Shown piece after piece: positions 8,103-17,540 of a DNA stretch of 64,000 nt. A program made the translations under genes and the position numbers. The stretch lies in contig CAWKCE010000003.1 of assembly GCA_963848085.1 (NCBI GenBank), positions 868,001 to 932,000 on the forward strand, written 5' to 3'. How positions within the stretch are numbered: the first letter of the stretch is position 1; each line of letters begins with the position of its first letter. Under the pieces are notes generated by a model that saw only the letters and a list, made by a program, of their open reading frames with translations, had not been told where the DNA came from and did not search any database. Source of the DNA: CAWKCE01 sp032127035. GTDB taxonomy: Bacteria > Actinomycetota > Actinomycetes > JAHEKZ01.

Positions 8103-9884
8103 TCACTCGGCGTTCTCCGCCAGCAAGAGCCACTCCGTCTCTGCTGAACGCTTGCGCTGCACCACTTCGTCGAGCTGCTGGTGAAGGTCCGCGACGCGGA
8201 CATGGTCGGTGGCCACCTGGGCCATCGCCCGGTGTAGCTCGGCCTCCTCGTCATCTGCCCGCGCCAGGACCCGCTCCAGCCGGGCCAGCTCCTTCTTGAC
8301 GGCCCGGTCAGAGGCTCTCGCCGCTCGTGTGGCGGACTGCGGCGGGGCGGTCGTCGCCGCGACCTCCTGGGCCAGCGCGGCGCGGCGCCGGCTGAGGTAC
8401 TCGTCCAGTCCGGCGGGCAGGTCGCGCACGTCCGCGTCACCGAGAAGCCCCACGAAACAGGTGCACACTCGCTCCAGGAAGTACCGGTCGTGGGAGATGA
8501 CCAGCAGCACCCCGGCGAAGGAGTCGAGCAGGTCCTCCAGGGCGGTCAGCGTCTCCACGTCGAAGTCGTTCGTCGGTTCGTCCAGGACGAGGACGTTCGG
8601 CCCGCCCATCAGAAGTCGGGTCAGCTGCAGCCGCCGGCGTTCGCCACCGGACAGGTCGCTGACTGGTGTCCACTGGGCATCGGTGCCAAAGCCGAGTCGT
8701 TCGCACAGCTGGGACGCCGACAGGGACCGTCCTCTTCCCAGGTCTACGTGCCGGGCCACCTGCTCCACGGCCTCGAGGACCCGCCAACCGGGGTCGATCT
8801 CGTCCAGGTGCTGGGACAGGTAGGCCGACTTGACCGTCGCTCCGGTGACCACCCGGCCGGCATCCGCCCGGAGCTGTCCGAGCAGCAGCCGCACCAGAGA
8901 GGTCTTGCCCACCCCGTTCGGGCCCATGATGCCGACGCGGTCACCCGGGCCGATGTTCCAGGTGACGTGCCGGAGCAGCGCCCGCTCGCCGAGGGTCAGC
9001 GAGACGTCGCGCACCTCGAAGACGACCTTTCCCAGGCGGTTCCCGGCGAAGGCGAGCAGCTCCACATCGTCGCGTGGCGATGGTTCGGCGGTGATCAGCG
9101 CGTTGGCGGCGTCGATCCGGAACTTCGGTTTGGCGGTCCGCGCCGGAGGTCCGCGGCGCAGCCAGGCGAGCTCCTTGCGGACCAAGTTGGCACGGCGGCG
9201 GTCCTCGGCCGCGTTCTGCCGGACTCGCTCGGCCTTGGCGAGCACGAATGACGAGTAGCCGCCGTCGTACTCCACGACATCCCCGGCGACCAGCTCCCAC
9301 GTACGGTCGCTGACCTCGTCCAGGAACCAGCGGTCGTGGGTGACGACGACAGCGGCGAGGTCGGGGCGAGCGGCGAGATGGGCCGCGAGCCAGGCCACCG
9401 CCTCGACATCGAGGTGGTTGGTGGGTTCGTCCAGCAGCAGCAGGTCGAGGTCGGCGAGCAGCAGGCCGGACAGCTGGACCCGTCGGAGCTCGCCGCCGGA
9501 GAGAGTGCCCAGCGGACGGTCGAGGACGTCGGAGCCGAAACCTCCGAGCAGCTCGACCAGGACCTCCCTGGCCCGGGCATCGGAGGCCCATTCGTGCTCC
9601 GGGCGCTCGCCAAGAACTTCGCTGCGGATGCTGGTGGCGGGGTCGACAGAAGCTGTCTGCGCCAGCAGTCCCAGCCGAAGGGTGCCGGCGTGCGTCACCC
9701 GGCCGGTGTCGGCTGGCACCCGGCCGGCCAGTATGCGGAGCAGAGTCGTCTTTCCGCCCCCGTTGCGCCCGACGACGCCGATCCGTTCGCCGGCAGCCAC
9801 GCCCAGGGACACGTCCGCCAGGAGGGGCCGCGGCCCGAAGGCCTTGGTGACCCGCTCCAGGTTGACCAGGTTGCGGGGCGCCAT
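8103..9884 (-). CDS. ABC-F family ATPase
   Basis: 593 residues from ATG 9884 (the frame extends 60 nt upstream without family similarity). Two ATP-binding cassettes are fused with no membrane part. Cassette one has Walker A GRNGGGKTTLL and signature LSGGELRRVQL; cassette two has GPNGVGKTSLV and LSGGERRRLQL. The linker between them carries the Arg/Lys-rich ABC-F insertion, and the C-terminus is a coiled coil rich in E, R and K. ABC-F proteins act at the ribosomal E site as translation factors or antibiotic-protection proteins; which subfamily this is cannot be read by eye. Confidence 0.88.
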   Translation of the reverse strand: MAPRNLVNLERVTKAFGPRPLLADVSLGVAAGERIGVVGRNGGGKTTLLRILAGRVPADTGRVTHAGTLRLGLLAQTASVDPATSIRSEVLGERPEHEWASDARAREVLVELLGGFGSDVLDRPLGTLSGGELRRVQLSGLLLADLDLLLLDEPTNHLDVEAVAWLAAHLAARPDLAAVVVTHDRWFLDEVSDRTWELVAGDVVEYDGGYSSFVLAKAERVRQNAAEDRRRANLVRKELAWLRRGPPARTAKPKFRIDAANALITAEPSPRDDVELLAFAGNRLGKVVFEVRDVSLTLGERALLRHVTWNIGPGDRVGIMGPNGVGKTSLVRLLLGQLRADAGRVVTGATVKSAYLSQHLDEIDPGWRVLEAVEQVARHVDLGRGRSLSASQLCERLGFGTDAQWTPVSDLSGGERRRLQLTRLLMGGPNVLVLDEPTNDFDVETLTALEDLLDSFAGVLLVISHDRYFLERVCTCFVGLLGDADVRDLPAGLDEYLSRRRAALAQEVAATTAPPQSATRAARASDRAVKKELARLERVLARADDEEAELHRAMAQVATDHVRVADLHQQLDEVVQRKRSAETEWLLLAENAE

Positions 9885-9937
9885 GACGGCCAGGGTGTCA
9901 GACTCGCAAGGCCGCCTGAAATGACCGGGGAGGCCCC

Positions 9938-10264
9938 ATGGCATACGACGAGGAGCTGGCCGAGCGGATCCGGGACGTCATGGACACCAGCGGGGAGGTG
10001 TCGGAGCGGAAGATGTTCGGAGGGCTGGCCTTCATGGTTGGCGGGAACATGGCCTGCGGTGTGGTGACGGACACGCTCATGCTGCGGCTGGGTCCGGAAG
10101 GGACGCTGGCCGCGCTGTCGCAGCCACATGTGCGCGAGATGGACTTCACGGGTAAGGCGATCCGGACGATGGTCTTCGTTGAGCCAGATGGTCTGGCCGG
10201 GGCCGAGCTCGCGCGCTGGGTGACCGAGGCCGTCTCATACGCCGCAAGTCTGCCGCCGAAGTAG
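9938..10264 (+). CDS. TfoX/Sxy N-terminal domain protein
   Basis: 108 residues, essentially one TfoX N-terminal domain: AYDEELAERIRDVM, then SERKMFGGLAFMVGGNMACGV, LMLRLGP, and MDFTGKAIRTMVFV. Stand-alone versions are widespread in actinobacteria and are not known to drive competence as Sxy does in gamma-proteobacteria. It is divergent from the ABC-F gene with about 53 nt between starts, preceded by GGGGAGG. Function is unknown. Confidence 0.85.
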   Translation: MAYDEELAERIRDVMDTSGEVSERKMFGGLAFMVGGNMACGVVTDTLMLRLGPEGTLAALSQPHVREMDFTGKAIRTMVFVEPDGLAGAELARWVTEAVSYAASLPPK

Positions 10265-10299
10265 CCGCGGGCGTCTCCGCACGGCCGTCGGGCGCTGGC

Positions 10300-11442
10300 T
10301 CAGATGTGCGGGTGCGGGTGGTGGGTGGCTCGACCCTGGAACGACAGGATCTTCGGGTTCTGAATGACCCCCTCGCGGATCTCGATCGCCAGTCGGATCG
10401 TGTCGTCCTCCTCCCATGCCTGCGGGCCGCCCATCACGGCCCGGAGGTAGGGGATCAGGGCTTCGCTGATCCCCCAGGTGGCCGAGTTCCACAGATAGGC
10501 CGGGCTGTGGTCCACCCCGTAGTAGGTGACGCCGTCCCCGACCAGGAACGTGGGTTCCTCGAACGTGGTTGGCCTGGCAACGGAGAACCCCATCCCCAGG
10601 TCGCACGACACGTCGACCAGGATGCTGCCAGGCGTGAACGACGCCAGGTCGTCGTCGTCGACGAACAACATGGGCGCGTCGGTGTCCTGCAGGACGCAGT
10701 TGACGACCAGGTCGAAGTCGGCCAAGAACTTCCCGGTCCCCACGGGGTCTTCGTCGACCATCACCACGGTGCGGCTGGGGTCGTCCTCGCGTCGGTGAAT
10801 GTGGTCCAGCACCACTGAGGGGATGGGCGACGCGACCGCGGTCACCTCACGAGTCGTCAGCACCGTCACGTCGTGCACCCCGAGAGCCTGCAGTGCCGTG
10901 ATGGCGCCGCGGGCGGTGTTCCCGAACCCGATGACCGCAGCCCGGAGCTGGCGACCGTAGTGGCCGGTCGTGCCTCCGAGGGTGAGGGCATGCATCACTG
11001 ACGAGTAGCCGGCGAGCTCGTTGTTCATGTGGAAGACATGGACCACGAAGGACCCGTTCGGCGTCCAGTGGTTCATCGCCTCCCAAGCGATGAGGGTAAG
11101 CCGCTTGTCGATCGACTGTTGGGTGAGCGGCGCATCCTGGACCGCGTGTGGCCACCCCCACAGCACCTGCCCGTCGCGCAGTGCGGTGACGTCCTCGAGC
11201 GTGGGCTTGGGCAGCAGGATCACGTCGGTCGTCGCCAGAATCTCCGCTTTCGACGCGATCCCCGCGACGAAGGGGGCCAGGTGCTCGTCCCGCACCCCGA
11301 AGCCGGCGCCGTAGCCCTGCTCGAGGTAGATGTGGTCTCGAAGGTCGGCGTCGATTCGGTCGAAGTGGGCCGGGTGGATCGGCAGACGTCGCTCGTTCTC
11401 TTTCGCCGACGTCCCCAGGACCCCGAGGCTGAGAATGCTCAT
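10300..11442 (-). CDS. Alanine-dehydrogenase-like / N5-(carboxyethyl)ornithine synthase family enzyme
   Basis: 380 residues from ATG 11442, preceded by GAAAGGGGAGACACC; the longer open frame upstream is antisense to the helicase gene. The N-terminal half starts LGVLGTSAKENERRLPIHP and has ILLPKPTLEDV, as in the alanine dehydrogenase/transhydrogenase fold. The nucleotide-binding half has VIGFGNTARGAITALQALG and then VLTTREVTAV. Members annotated as CEO synthase catalyse NADPH-linked reductive condensation of an amino acid with pyruvate. The His-rich C-terminus (ATHHPHPHI) is unusual. Specificity is unproven. Confidence 0.72.
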   Translation of the reverse strand: MSILSLGVLGTSAKENERRLPIHPAHFDRIDADLRDHIYLEQGYGAGFGVRDEHLAPFVAGIASKAEILATTDVILLPKPTLEDVTALRDGQVLWGWPHAVQDAPLTQQSIDKRLTLIAWEAMNHWTPNGSFVVHVFHMNNELAGYSSVMHALTLGGTTGHYGRQLRAAVIGFGNTARGAITALQALGVHDVTVLTTREVTAVASPIPSVVLDHIHRREDDPSRTVVMVDEDPVGTGKFLADFDLVVNCVLQDTDAPMLFVDDDDLASFTPGSILVDVSCDLGMGFSVARPTTFEEPTFLVGDGVTYYGVDHSPAYLWNSATWGISEALIPYLRAVMGGPQAWEEDDTIRLAIEIREGVIQNPKILSFQGRATHHPHPHI

Positions 11443-11526
11443 GGTGTCTCCCCTTTCGCAGGGACCTTGGTACCACGGGGAGCCGGGCGATTGGGCGGTG
11501 ACCGACCGACACGGGAGGATGGGAGG

Positions 11527-13233
11527 GTGACCAAGCGCGAGGAGACCACGTTCGCCGAGCTCGGACTGCGCGACGAGCTGGTGCGCGCCCTGACCACCTT
11601 GGGGTATGAGGAGCCGACGCCGATCCAGCGGGAGGCGATTCCGCCTCTGCTCGAAGGTCGGGACCTGCTGGGACAGGCCGCCACGGGGACCGGCAAGACA
11701 GCTGCCTTCGCACTTCCCATTCTCCAAGGGCTGGCGGACGGCTCGCGGCCACGAGAACCGTCGGCCATGGTGCTCGTGCCGACGCGCGAGCTCTGTGTCC
11801 AGGTCTCGGAGGCAGTCCACCGGTACGGCAAGGACGTTGGGGCGAGGGTGCTCCCTCTGTACGGCGGCCAGCCGATTGGCCGCCAGCTTCGGGAGCTGGA
11901 GCGTGGTGTGGACGTCGTCGTCGCCACGCCGGGCCGGGCGCTGGACCACGTGCGCCGCGGGACCCTGCGGCTGGCGGGGCTGCGGGTGGTGGTGCTCGAC
12001 GAGGCGGACGAGATGTTGGACATGGGGTTCGCCGAGGAGCTGGAGGGGATCCTCGCCGCGACCCCGGACAGCCGTCAGACGGTGCTGTTCTCGGCCACGC
12101 TGCCGGGTCGCATCGACGGAATCGCCAGGCGACACCTGCGCAAACCAGTCCGCATCCAGATCGAGCGAGCGGTCGCCGCCCCGGGCGAGGCGCCCCAGGT
12201 CCGTCAGACGGCCTACGTCGTCCCTCGTGCCCACAAGGCGGCGGCGCTGGGCCGGGTGCTCGACATCGAGTCGCCCGCGGCCGCCATCATCTTCTGCCGC
12301 ACCAGGGACGAGGTGGACCAGCTCACCGAGACCCTCAACGGGCGCGGATACCGTGCGGAGGCCCTTCACGGTGGGATGGACCAGGCCCAGCGGGATCGGG
12401 TCATGGGCCGGCTGCGGGGCGAGACAGCCGACCTCCTCGTCGCGACGGATGTGGCGGCGCGCGGTCTGGACATCGACCATCTGACCCATGTCGTCAACTT
12501 CGACGTCCCCTCGGCTCCGGAGTCGTACGTGCACCGGATCGGCCGTGTGGGGCGAGGTGGGCGCGCCGGTGTGGCGATCACGCTCGCCGAGCCTCGCGAG
12601 CACCGCATGCTCAAGACCATCGAGCGGGTCACCAGGAACCGCATCTCGGTGGAGAAGGTCCCCACGACGTCCGACCTGAGAGCCCGGCGGCTGGAACTGA
12701 CCCGGTCGGCGCTCGAGGAGACCCTCCTGGACGACCAGCTGGACGAGTTCCGCGTCGTGGTGGACACGTTGAGCGACGAGTACGACGTCATGCAGATCGC
12801 GCTCGCAGCGGTGAAGCTGGCCCACTCGGCCGCGGGAGCCGGGTCAGACGACGAGGACATCCCCGAGGTGGCACCCTCCGGCGACGCCGGATCTGCTCGC
12901 GGCCAGGGCAAGCCTGGGGCCAAGGGCGCTGGTCGATCCAAGGACACTGGTCGATCGAAAGGCACCAGCCGTCGGGGTCACGGCGGCGAGGTCGGCCGCG
13001 TGTTCGTGGCGGCCGGACGTGAGGCCGGCATCCGACCGCAGGACCTCGTCGGCGCCATCGCCAACGAGACGCGGCTGACTGGACGTGACATTGGGGCCAT
13101 CGAGATCGCCGACCGGTTCTCGATCGTGGAGGTTCCGTCGGACGCAGTGAAGGAGGTCGTCCAGGCACTCAAGGCGACCCGCCTCAAGGGTCGGAAGGTC
13201 CAGGTCCGCCGGGACCGGGACGCCAAGCGCTAG
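11527..13233 (+). CDS. deaD: DEAD-box RNA helicase, DeaD/CsdA type
   Basis: 568 residues from GTG 11527 with AGGGAGG adjacent upstream. All core motifs are visible: Q motif around YEEPTPIQREAI, Walker A QAATGTGKTAAF, PTREL, DEAD in VVLDEADEMLDMGF, SAT in VLFSATLPGR, and the C-terminal core ending HRIGRVGRGGRAGVAI. After a low-complexity G/K/S linker (about residues 450-490) comes a DbpA-like RNA-binding domain (GRVFVAAGREAGIRPQDLVG to KGRKVQVRRDRD). Such helicases remodel rRNA and mRNA structure, often in cold adaptation. It is divergent from the CEOS-like gene. Confidence 0.92.
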   Translation: MTKREETTFAELGLRDELVRALTTLGYEEPTPIQREAIPPLLEGRDLLGQAATGTGKTAAFALPILQGLADGSRPREPSAMVLVPTRELCVQVSEAVHRYGKDVGARVLPLYGGQPIGRQLRELERGVDVVVATPGRALDHVRRGTLRLAGLRVVVLDEADEMLDMGFAEELEGILAATPDSRQTVLFSATLPGRIDGIARRHLRKPVRIQIERAVAAPGEAPQVRQTAYVVPRAHKAAALGRVLDIESPAAAIIFCRTRDEVDQLTETLNGRGYRAEALHGGMDQAQRDRVMGRLRGETADLLVATDVAARGLDIDHLTHVVNFDVPSAPESYVHRIGRVGRGGRAGVAITLAEPREHRMLKTIERVTRNRISVEKVPTTSDLRARRLELTRSALEETLLDDQLDEFRVVVDTLSDEYDVMQIALAAVKLAHSAAGAGSDDEDIPEVAPSGDAGSARGQGKPGAKGAGRSKDTGRSKGTSRRGHGGEVGRVFVAAGREAGIRPQDLVGAIANETRLTGRDIGAIEIADRFSIVEVPSDAVKEVVQALKATRLKGRKVQVRRDRDAKR

Positions 13234-13246
13234 CCGGGGGAGTGCC

Positions 13247-13639
13247 TCACAGCAGCGACCCGGCGTTCGGCGGGACGTCGACCGCGTGCTCCTTCAGCAG
13301 CTGCTCCGGGACGACCTCGGTGGCCTGGGAGTGGGTGGCGGCCAGCACCACCGGCGCGGGCGCCCCGTCCCGCGCCGCGTGCAGCCACCGGGCTGCCACC
13401 ACGCACCACCGGTCGCCGGGGCGCAGGCCCGGGAAGTGGTACTCGGGCCGCGGGGTGACCAAGTCGTTTCCAGTGCGGGTCTGGTGGTCCAGGAACTCCT
13501 TGGTCACGACGGCACACACCGTGTGGCTGCCTTGGTCCTCCGGGCTGGTCGCGCAGTGACCGTCCCGGAAGTAGCCGGTCACTGGGTCGGTACCGCACGG
13601 TTCCAGGGGGCCACCGAGAACGTTGAGCGCGTCGTCCAT
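13247..13639 (-). CDS. DUF2237 family protein
   Basis: 130 residues from MDDALNVLGGPLEPCG. The family signature is visible as NVLGGPLEPCGTDPVTGYFRD, then HTVCAVVTKEFLDHQ, FPGLRPGDRWCVVAARW, and the C-terminal ATHSQATEVVP. Conserved cysteines near residues 15, 35 and 70 could bind metal. A start at 13663 is possible but adds non-conserved residues. Function of the family is unknown. It is convergent with the helicase, 13 nt away. Confidence 0.85.
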   Translation of the reverse strand: MDDALNVLGGPLEPCGTDPVTGYFRDGHCATSPEDQGSHTVCAVVTKEFLDHQTRTGNDLVTPRPEYHFPGLRPGDRWCVVAARWLHAARDGAPAPVVLAATHSQATEVVPEQLLKEHAVDVPPNAGSLL

Positions 13640-13752
13640 GGCGACAGCCTGCCACCCGGGCATCCGGACCGCAGACCGCGGGAACGGCTGCGGGAAGCTG
13701 GGTGTTGACTGGCTGAACGGCAGCCGCGACCCCCAACGAGAGCGAGCCCCCG

Positions 13753-14646
13753 ATGAGCACCCCCGACCCTCTGCCCGTCGACGGTGACCCGAAGATCGGC
13801 GAGTACGCCCATCCCGTCCGGCTCGTCACCACTGCCTGGCTCGACGAGTGGCTGTCGGACGACCGGCTGGTCGTGGTCGAGTCGGACGAGGATGTCCTCC
13901 TGTACGAGATCGGCCACATCCCGGGATCGGTCAAGGTGGACTGGCACCTGGACCTCAACGACCCGGTGACCCGCGACTACGTCAACCCCACGGCTTTCGC
14001 CGATCTGATGTCCCGCAAGGGAATCTCCCGCGACACCACGGTGGTGATCTACGGCGACAAGAGCAACTGGTGGGCGGCATACGCGTTGTGGGTCTTCACC
14101 TTGTTCGGCCATCCGGACGTCCGGCTCCTCGACGGGGGACGCGCCAAGTGGGTCGCCGAGGGTCGCGAGATGACGACCGAGACCGCCCCATACGCGCGGA
14201 CCGAGTACCCAGTGGTCGCGCGCGAGGATGGAGCCATCCGGGCTTTCAAGGACGACGTGCTCGGCCACCTCGGTAAGCCCCTGGTCGACGTACGCTCGCC
14301 GGGGGAGTACTCCGGTGAGCTCCTGCACATGCCGGACTACCCCCAGGAGGGGGCCGTTCGCGGGGGTCACATCCCCGGCGCCCGGAGCGTCCCCTGGGCG
14401 CGGGCCGCCGCCGACGACGGTACGTTCCGCAGCCGGCGCGAGCTCGCGGAGATCTACGAGGGGGAAGCAGGCCTGTCGGTGGAGGACGAGGTGGTTGCGT
14501 ACTGCCGGATTGGGGAGCGGTCGTCGCATACTTGGTTCGTGCTCACCCACCTGCTCGGATACCCGAACGTGCGCAACTACGACGGATCTTGGACCGAGTG
14601 GGGCAACGCGGTCCGGGTACCCATCGAGCAGGGAGCCGGTCCGTGA
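13753..14646 (+). CDS. Two-domain rhodanese sulfurtransferase
   Basis: 297 residues with two rhodanese modules. The first is inactive-type (VVVIYGDKSNWWAAYALW, with Asp in place of the catalytic Cys); the second carries the catalytic Cys near 251 in VAYCRIGERSSHTWFVL. Thiosulfate or mercaptopyruvate donates sulfane sulfur through this Cys. Landmarks HIPGSVKVDW and HIPGARSVPW mark each module. The gene overlaps the SufE-like gene by 4 nt (GTGA), so sulfur made available here may be handed to the SufE-like acceptor. Confidence 0.9.
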   Translation: MSTPDPLPVDGDPKIGEYAHPVRLVTTAWLDEWLSDDRLVVVESDEDVLLYEIGHIPGSVKVDWHLDLNDPVTRDYVNPTAFADLMSRKGISRDTTVVIYGDKSNWWAAYALWVFTLFGHPDVRLLDGGRAKWVAEGREMTTETAPYARTEYPVVAREDGAIRAFKDDVLGHLGKPLVDVRSPGEYSGELLHMPDYPQEGAVRGGHIPGARSVPWARAAADDGTFRSRRELAEIYEGEAGLSVEDEVVAYCRIGERSSHTWFVLTHLLGYPNVRNYDGSWTEWGNAVRVPIEQGAGP

Positions 14647-15107
14647 CTGCCGGCTCCCTGCCCTCGGCGCTGTCAGATCTCGTCGACGACTTCGCGGCGG
14701 TGGGACCCCAGGACCGGCTTCAGCTGCTGCTGGACCTCTCGCGGGAGCTGCCGCCAGTTCCGGAGCCATATGCCAGTGACCGGGACCGGATGGAGCCGGT
14801 GCCCGAGTGCCAGTCTCCGATCTTCCTGGCCGTGGCCGTGTCCGACGACCGACGGGTGCACCTGTACTTCGACGCCCCGCCGGAGGCACCGACGACTCGA
14901 GGGTTCGCCGGAATTCTTCACGAGGGCTTGGACGGGCAGTCGGTCGACGAAGTGCTCGCGGTACCTGACGACTTCTACCTACGGCTCGGCCTGGCCGAGG
15001 CAGTCAGTGTGCTCCGGCTGCGCGGGATGGCGGCAATGCTCGCCCGCCTGAAGCGGCAGGTCAGGGATCAGTCGGGTGATGGTGGTCGTGGCGCCACGGG
15101 GCGGTAG
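14643..15107 (+). CDS. sufE: SufE-like sulfur acceptor protein
   Basis: 154 residues from GTG 14643, overlapping the rhodanese stop. The SufE signature is visible: LVDDFAAVGPQDRLQLLLDLSR, then VPECQSPIFLAV with the acceptor Cys at about 56, and the C-terminal GLAEAVSVLRLRGMAAMLARLK helix. SufE accepts persulfide from a donor such as cysteine desulfurase. The coupled rhodanese suggests a partner or alternative donor, a pairing seen in other actinobacteria. Role in Fe-S assembly versus other thiolation is open. Confidence 0.88.
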   Translation: MTAGSLPSALSDLVDDFAAVGPQDRLQLLLDLSRELPPVPEPYASDRDRMEPVPECQSPIFLAVAVSDDRRVHLYFDAPPEAPTTRGFAGILHEGLDGQSVDEVLAVPDDFYLRLGLAEAVSVLRLRGMAAMLARLKRQVRDQSGDGGRGATGR

Positions 15108-15184
15108 ACCGCACCCTTGCTGTCACACCCTCACGGCGGTGGTCCGGCACTGGCGAGAGGAACGACCTTGATGGCGTTGCGGCG

Positions 15185-17500
15185 GTGAGGCCGACTGACC
15201 CGGCGGCGGCTGGGATCGACGAGGTGGCAGCCGAGCAGGATGCGGTCGACCTGCGCTACCAGCGCCTGGACGAGCTTCGCGACCGAGCTGCCCGGCAGCT
15301 GGACCAGACCCGTCGGGCGGGCCCATCCGGCAGTCCACAGAACCGCTCGGAGCGCGACGCCTTCGCCGCCAGGTACGAGCAGCGCTTGGCGCAGCTGTGG
15401 GCGGTCGAGGAGCGCCTGGTCTTCGGTCGTCTCGACCTGCAGGGCGGCGGCACCCGCCACATCGGACGCATCGGACTGTCCGACGACGAACAGCACCAGC
15501 TTCTGGTGGACTGGCGGGCCGATGCGGCGCAGGAGTTCTACCGGGCGACTGGCGCCGACCCAGCCGACGTGGTGCGGCGCCGGCACATCGCCATGCGCGG
15601 TCGGCGTGTGGTGTCGGTGGAGGACGAGGTCCTCGACATGGTCGGCCTCGGTGATCCGGACCTCGATGCCGGCCGTCTGGTGCTGACCGGGGAAGGCGCC
15701 CTGATGGCGGCGCTGGCTGAGCACCGCACCGGACACATGCGCGACATCGTCGCGACGATCCAGGCCGAGCAGGACCGCATCATCCGCGCTCCGATGGCGG
15801 GCATCCTGGTGGTGCAGGGCGGACCCGGCACGGGCAAGACCGCGGTTGCGCTCCACCGTGCGGCGTACCTGCTGTATCGACACCGAGATCGGCTGGCCCG
15901 GTCCGGTGTTCTCATCGTCGGGCCGAACCCGCTGTTCCTCCGCTACATCGAGCAGGTGCTGCCATCGCTGGGCGAGACGTCGGCGGTGCTGTCCACGGTG
16001 GGTGGCTTGTATCCGACGGTGGACGCAGTCGTCCTCGACTCCGACCGGGCGGCAGTCGCCAAGGGCGACCTGTCCATGGTCGACGTCTTGCGACGCGCCG
16101 TCGCGCAGCGGCAGCGGGTCCCCGAGTCCCCGGTGTCGCTCGAGGTCGGCCGGACGACCGTGACGCTTCGGCCGGCCGTGGTGAGCAGGGCGCGTGACCG
16201 CGCCCGTCGATCTGGCCAGCCGCACAACCGGGCGCGAAGAGTGTTCGCCAGGTACGTGCTCGATGACCTGGTCTGGCAGCTGGCCAGGAGCCAGGGCCTC
16301 GACGTCGACGAGAGCGTGCGCGAACAGCTCCTCGACGAGCTGCACGACTCGGTCGACGTCCGGCGCGAGGTCAACCTGTGTTGGATGCCGACCACCCCGG
16401 AACGGGCGCTGCGCGGCCTGTGGGCCAGCCCGAGTCGACTGGCAGCGGCCGCACCGCACCTGTCGAGTGTCGATCGGCGGGCGCTGCTCCGCCCGCCAGA
16501 GGCTCCGTGGACGGTGGGAGACGTCCCCCTCTTGGATGAGCTCGCCGAGCTCTTGGGCGAGGACGACTCGTCGGCGCGTGCGGAGGCCCGCCGACGAGCG
16601 GCGGAGCGAGCCGAGGAGCTGCGCTACGCCCAGGGGGTGCTGGGGACGTCATCGGCGGCCGGCCTGGTCACCGCTGAGACGCTGGTCGACCGGTTTGCCG
16701 CGTCGGAGCGGGGCGAGTCGGTTGCCGAGCGTGCTGCAAGCGACCGTGAGTGGGTCTATGGCCATGTCGTGGTCGATGAGGCGCAGGAGCTTTCGCCCAT
16801 GGCCTGGCGGCTGCTCGTGCGGCGCTGCCCCACCGGCTCGGTCACCGCGGTGGGTGACACCGCCCAGACCTCCTCGGCCGCCGGCTCATCGGGATGGGCG
16901 CAGGCGCTGGACGAGCTGCGCGGGGCCAGGTGGGACCAGGCCGATCTGACCGTCAACTACCGGACCCCCTCCGAGGTCATGGCACTTGCGTCGGGTGTCC
17001 TTCGGCGGGCCGGGGTCGATCAGCAGCCCCCACGGTCGGCGCGCTCGGGTAGCCCACCGGTCTTTGTCCGGGTCCCTGCCGTGGACGCGCACGCCGTGGA
17101 GCGGGTGGTGTCGAGCGAGTGGGAGGTCTTGGGGGGAGGTCGGCTGGCGGTGATCACTCCGCGCCGCGGCTACGACGAGGTGGCGGTCGAACTGCGCGCA
17201 CTCTTGGGGCTGCCCGACGGAGCTGCCGGCCAGCGGTCGTTGGAGTCGCCTCTGGTGGTGCTGGACGTCGGCCAGGCGAAGGGGCTCGAGTTCGACTCAG
17301 TCGTCCTGCTCGAACCCGCGGAGCTGCTTGCCCAGTCCGCGCGAGGCGTTGGCGACCTCTACGTGGCCCTGACGCGATGCACCCAGCGGCTGACGGTCGT
17401 GCACTGCTGTCCGCTGCCCGAGGGCATGACGAGCGCGGGTGGGACGGCACCCGACTCGGTGGCCACCTTCGTCGGGAACGCCGACGGCCCCCGCGGCTGA
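15185..17500 (+). CDS. helD: HelD-like superfamily 1 ATPase (RNA polymerase recycling)
   Basis: 771 residues. The N-terminus is a charged coiled coil (DAVDLRYQRLDELRDRAARQ). Walker A is GGPGTGKTAVALHRAAYLLY near residue 212, Walker B is VVVDEAQELSPMAWRLL near 528, and late helicase motifs include LTVNYRTPSEVM and GLEFDSVVLLEP plus VALTRCTQ. This matches actinobacterial HelD/HelR proteins, which bind RNA polymerase and strip it from nucleic acid; some give rifampicin tolerance. The start is uncertain: GTG 15185 has no strong ribosome site, and GTG 15223 (VAAEQDAVD) is an alternative. Confidence 0.85.
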   Translation: MRPTDPAAAGIDEVAAEQDAVDLRYQRLDELRDRAARQLDQTRRAGPSGSPQNRSERDAFAARYEQRLAQLWAVEERLVFGRLDLQGGGTRHIGRIGLSDDEQHQLLVDWRADAAQEFYRATGADPADVVRRRHIAMRGRRVVSVEDEVLDMVGLGDPDLDAGRLVLTGEGALMAALAEHRTGHMRDIVATIQAEQDRIIRAPMAGILVVQGGPGTGKTAVALHRAAYLLYRHRDRLARSGVLIVGPNPLFLRYIEQVLPSLGETSAVLSTVGGLYPTVDAVVLDSDRAAVAKGDLSMVDVLRRAVAQRQRVPESPVSLEVGRTTVTLRPAVVSRARDRARRSGQPHNRARRVFARYVLDDLVWQLARSQGLDVDESVREQLLDELHDSVDVRREVNLCWMPTTPERALRGLWASPSRLAAAAPHLSSVDRRALLRPPEAPWTVGDVPLLDELAELLGEDDSSARAEARRRAAERAEELRYAQGVLGTSSAAGLVTAETLVDRFAASERGESVAERAASDREWVYGHVVVDEAQELSPMAWRLLVRRCPTGSVTAVGDTAQTSSAAGSSGWAQALDELRGARWDQADLTVNYRTPSEVMALASGVLRRAGVDQQPPRSARSGSPPVFVRVPAVDAHAVERVVSSEWEVLGGGRLAVITPRRGYDEVAVELRALLGLPDGAAGQRSLESPLVVLDVGQAKGLEFDSVVLLEPAELLAQSARGVGDLYVALTRCTQRLTVVHCCPLPEGMTSAGGTAPDSVATFVGNADGPRG

Positions 17501-17517
17501 GAACCTCGGGGGCCGTC
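17483..17517. terminator. Bidirectional terminator hairpin
   Basis: Perfect 11-bp stem GACGGCCCCCG / CGGGGGCCGTC with a 13-nt loop, overlapping the helD stop codon and lying between helD and the convergent secreted-protein gene. No T-tract. Confidence 0.7.
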
Positions 17518-17540
17518 GACTGCGTTGCTCGTCCGACGGG

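Noticed and set aside
11029..11526. Extension of the helicase frame to 734 residues
   Set aside because: Antisense to the CEOS-like gene; GTG 11527 has an adjacent GGGAGG and begins the family N-terminus.
11443..12825. Extension of the CEOS-like frame to 841 residues on the minus strand
   Set aside because: It runs antisense through the DEAD-box helicase gene; the ribosome site and family start are at 11442.
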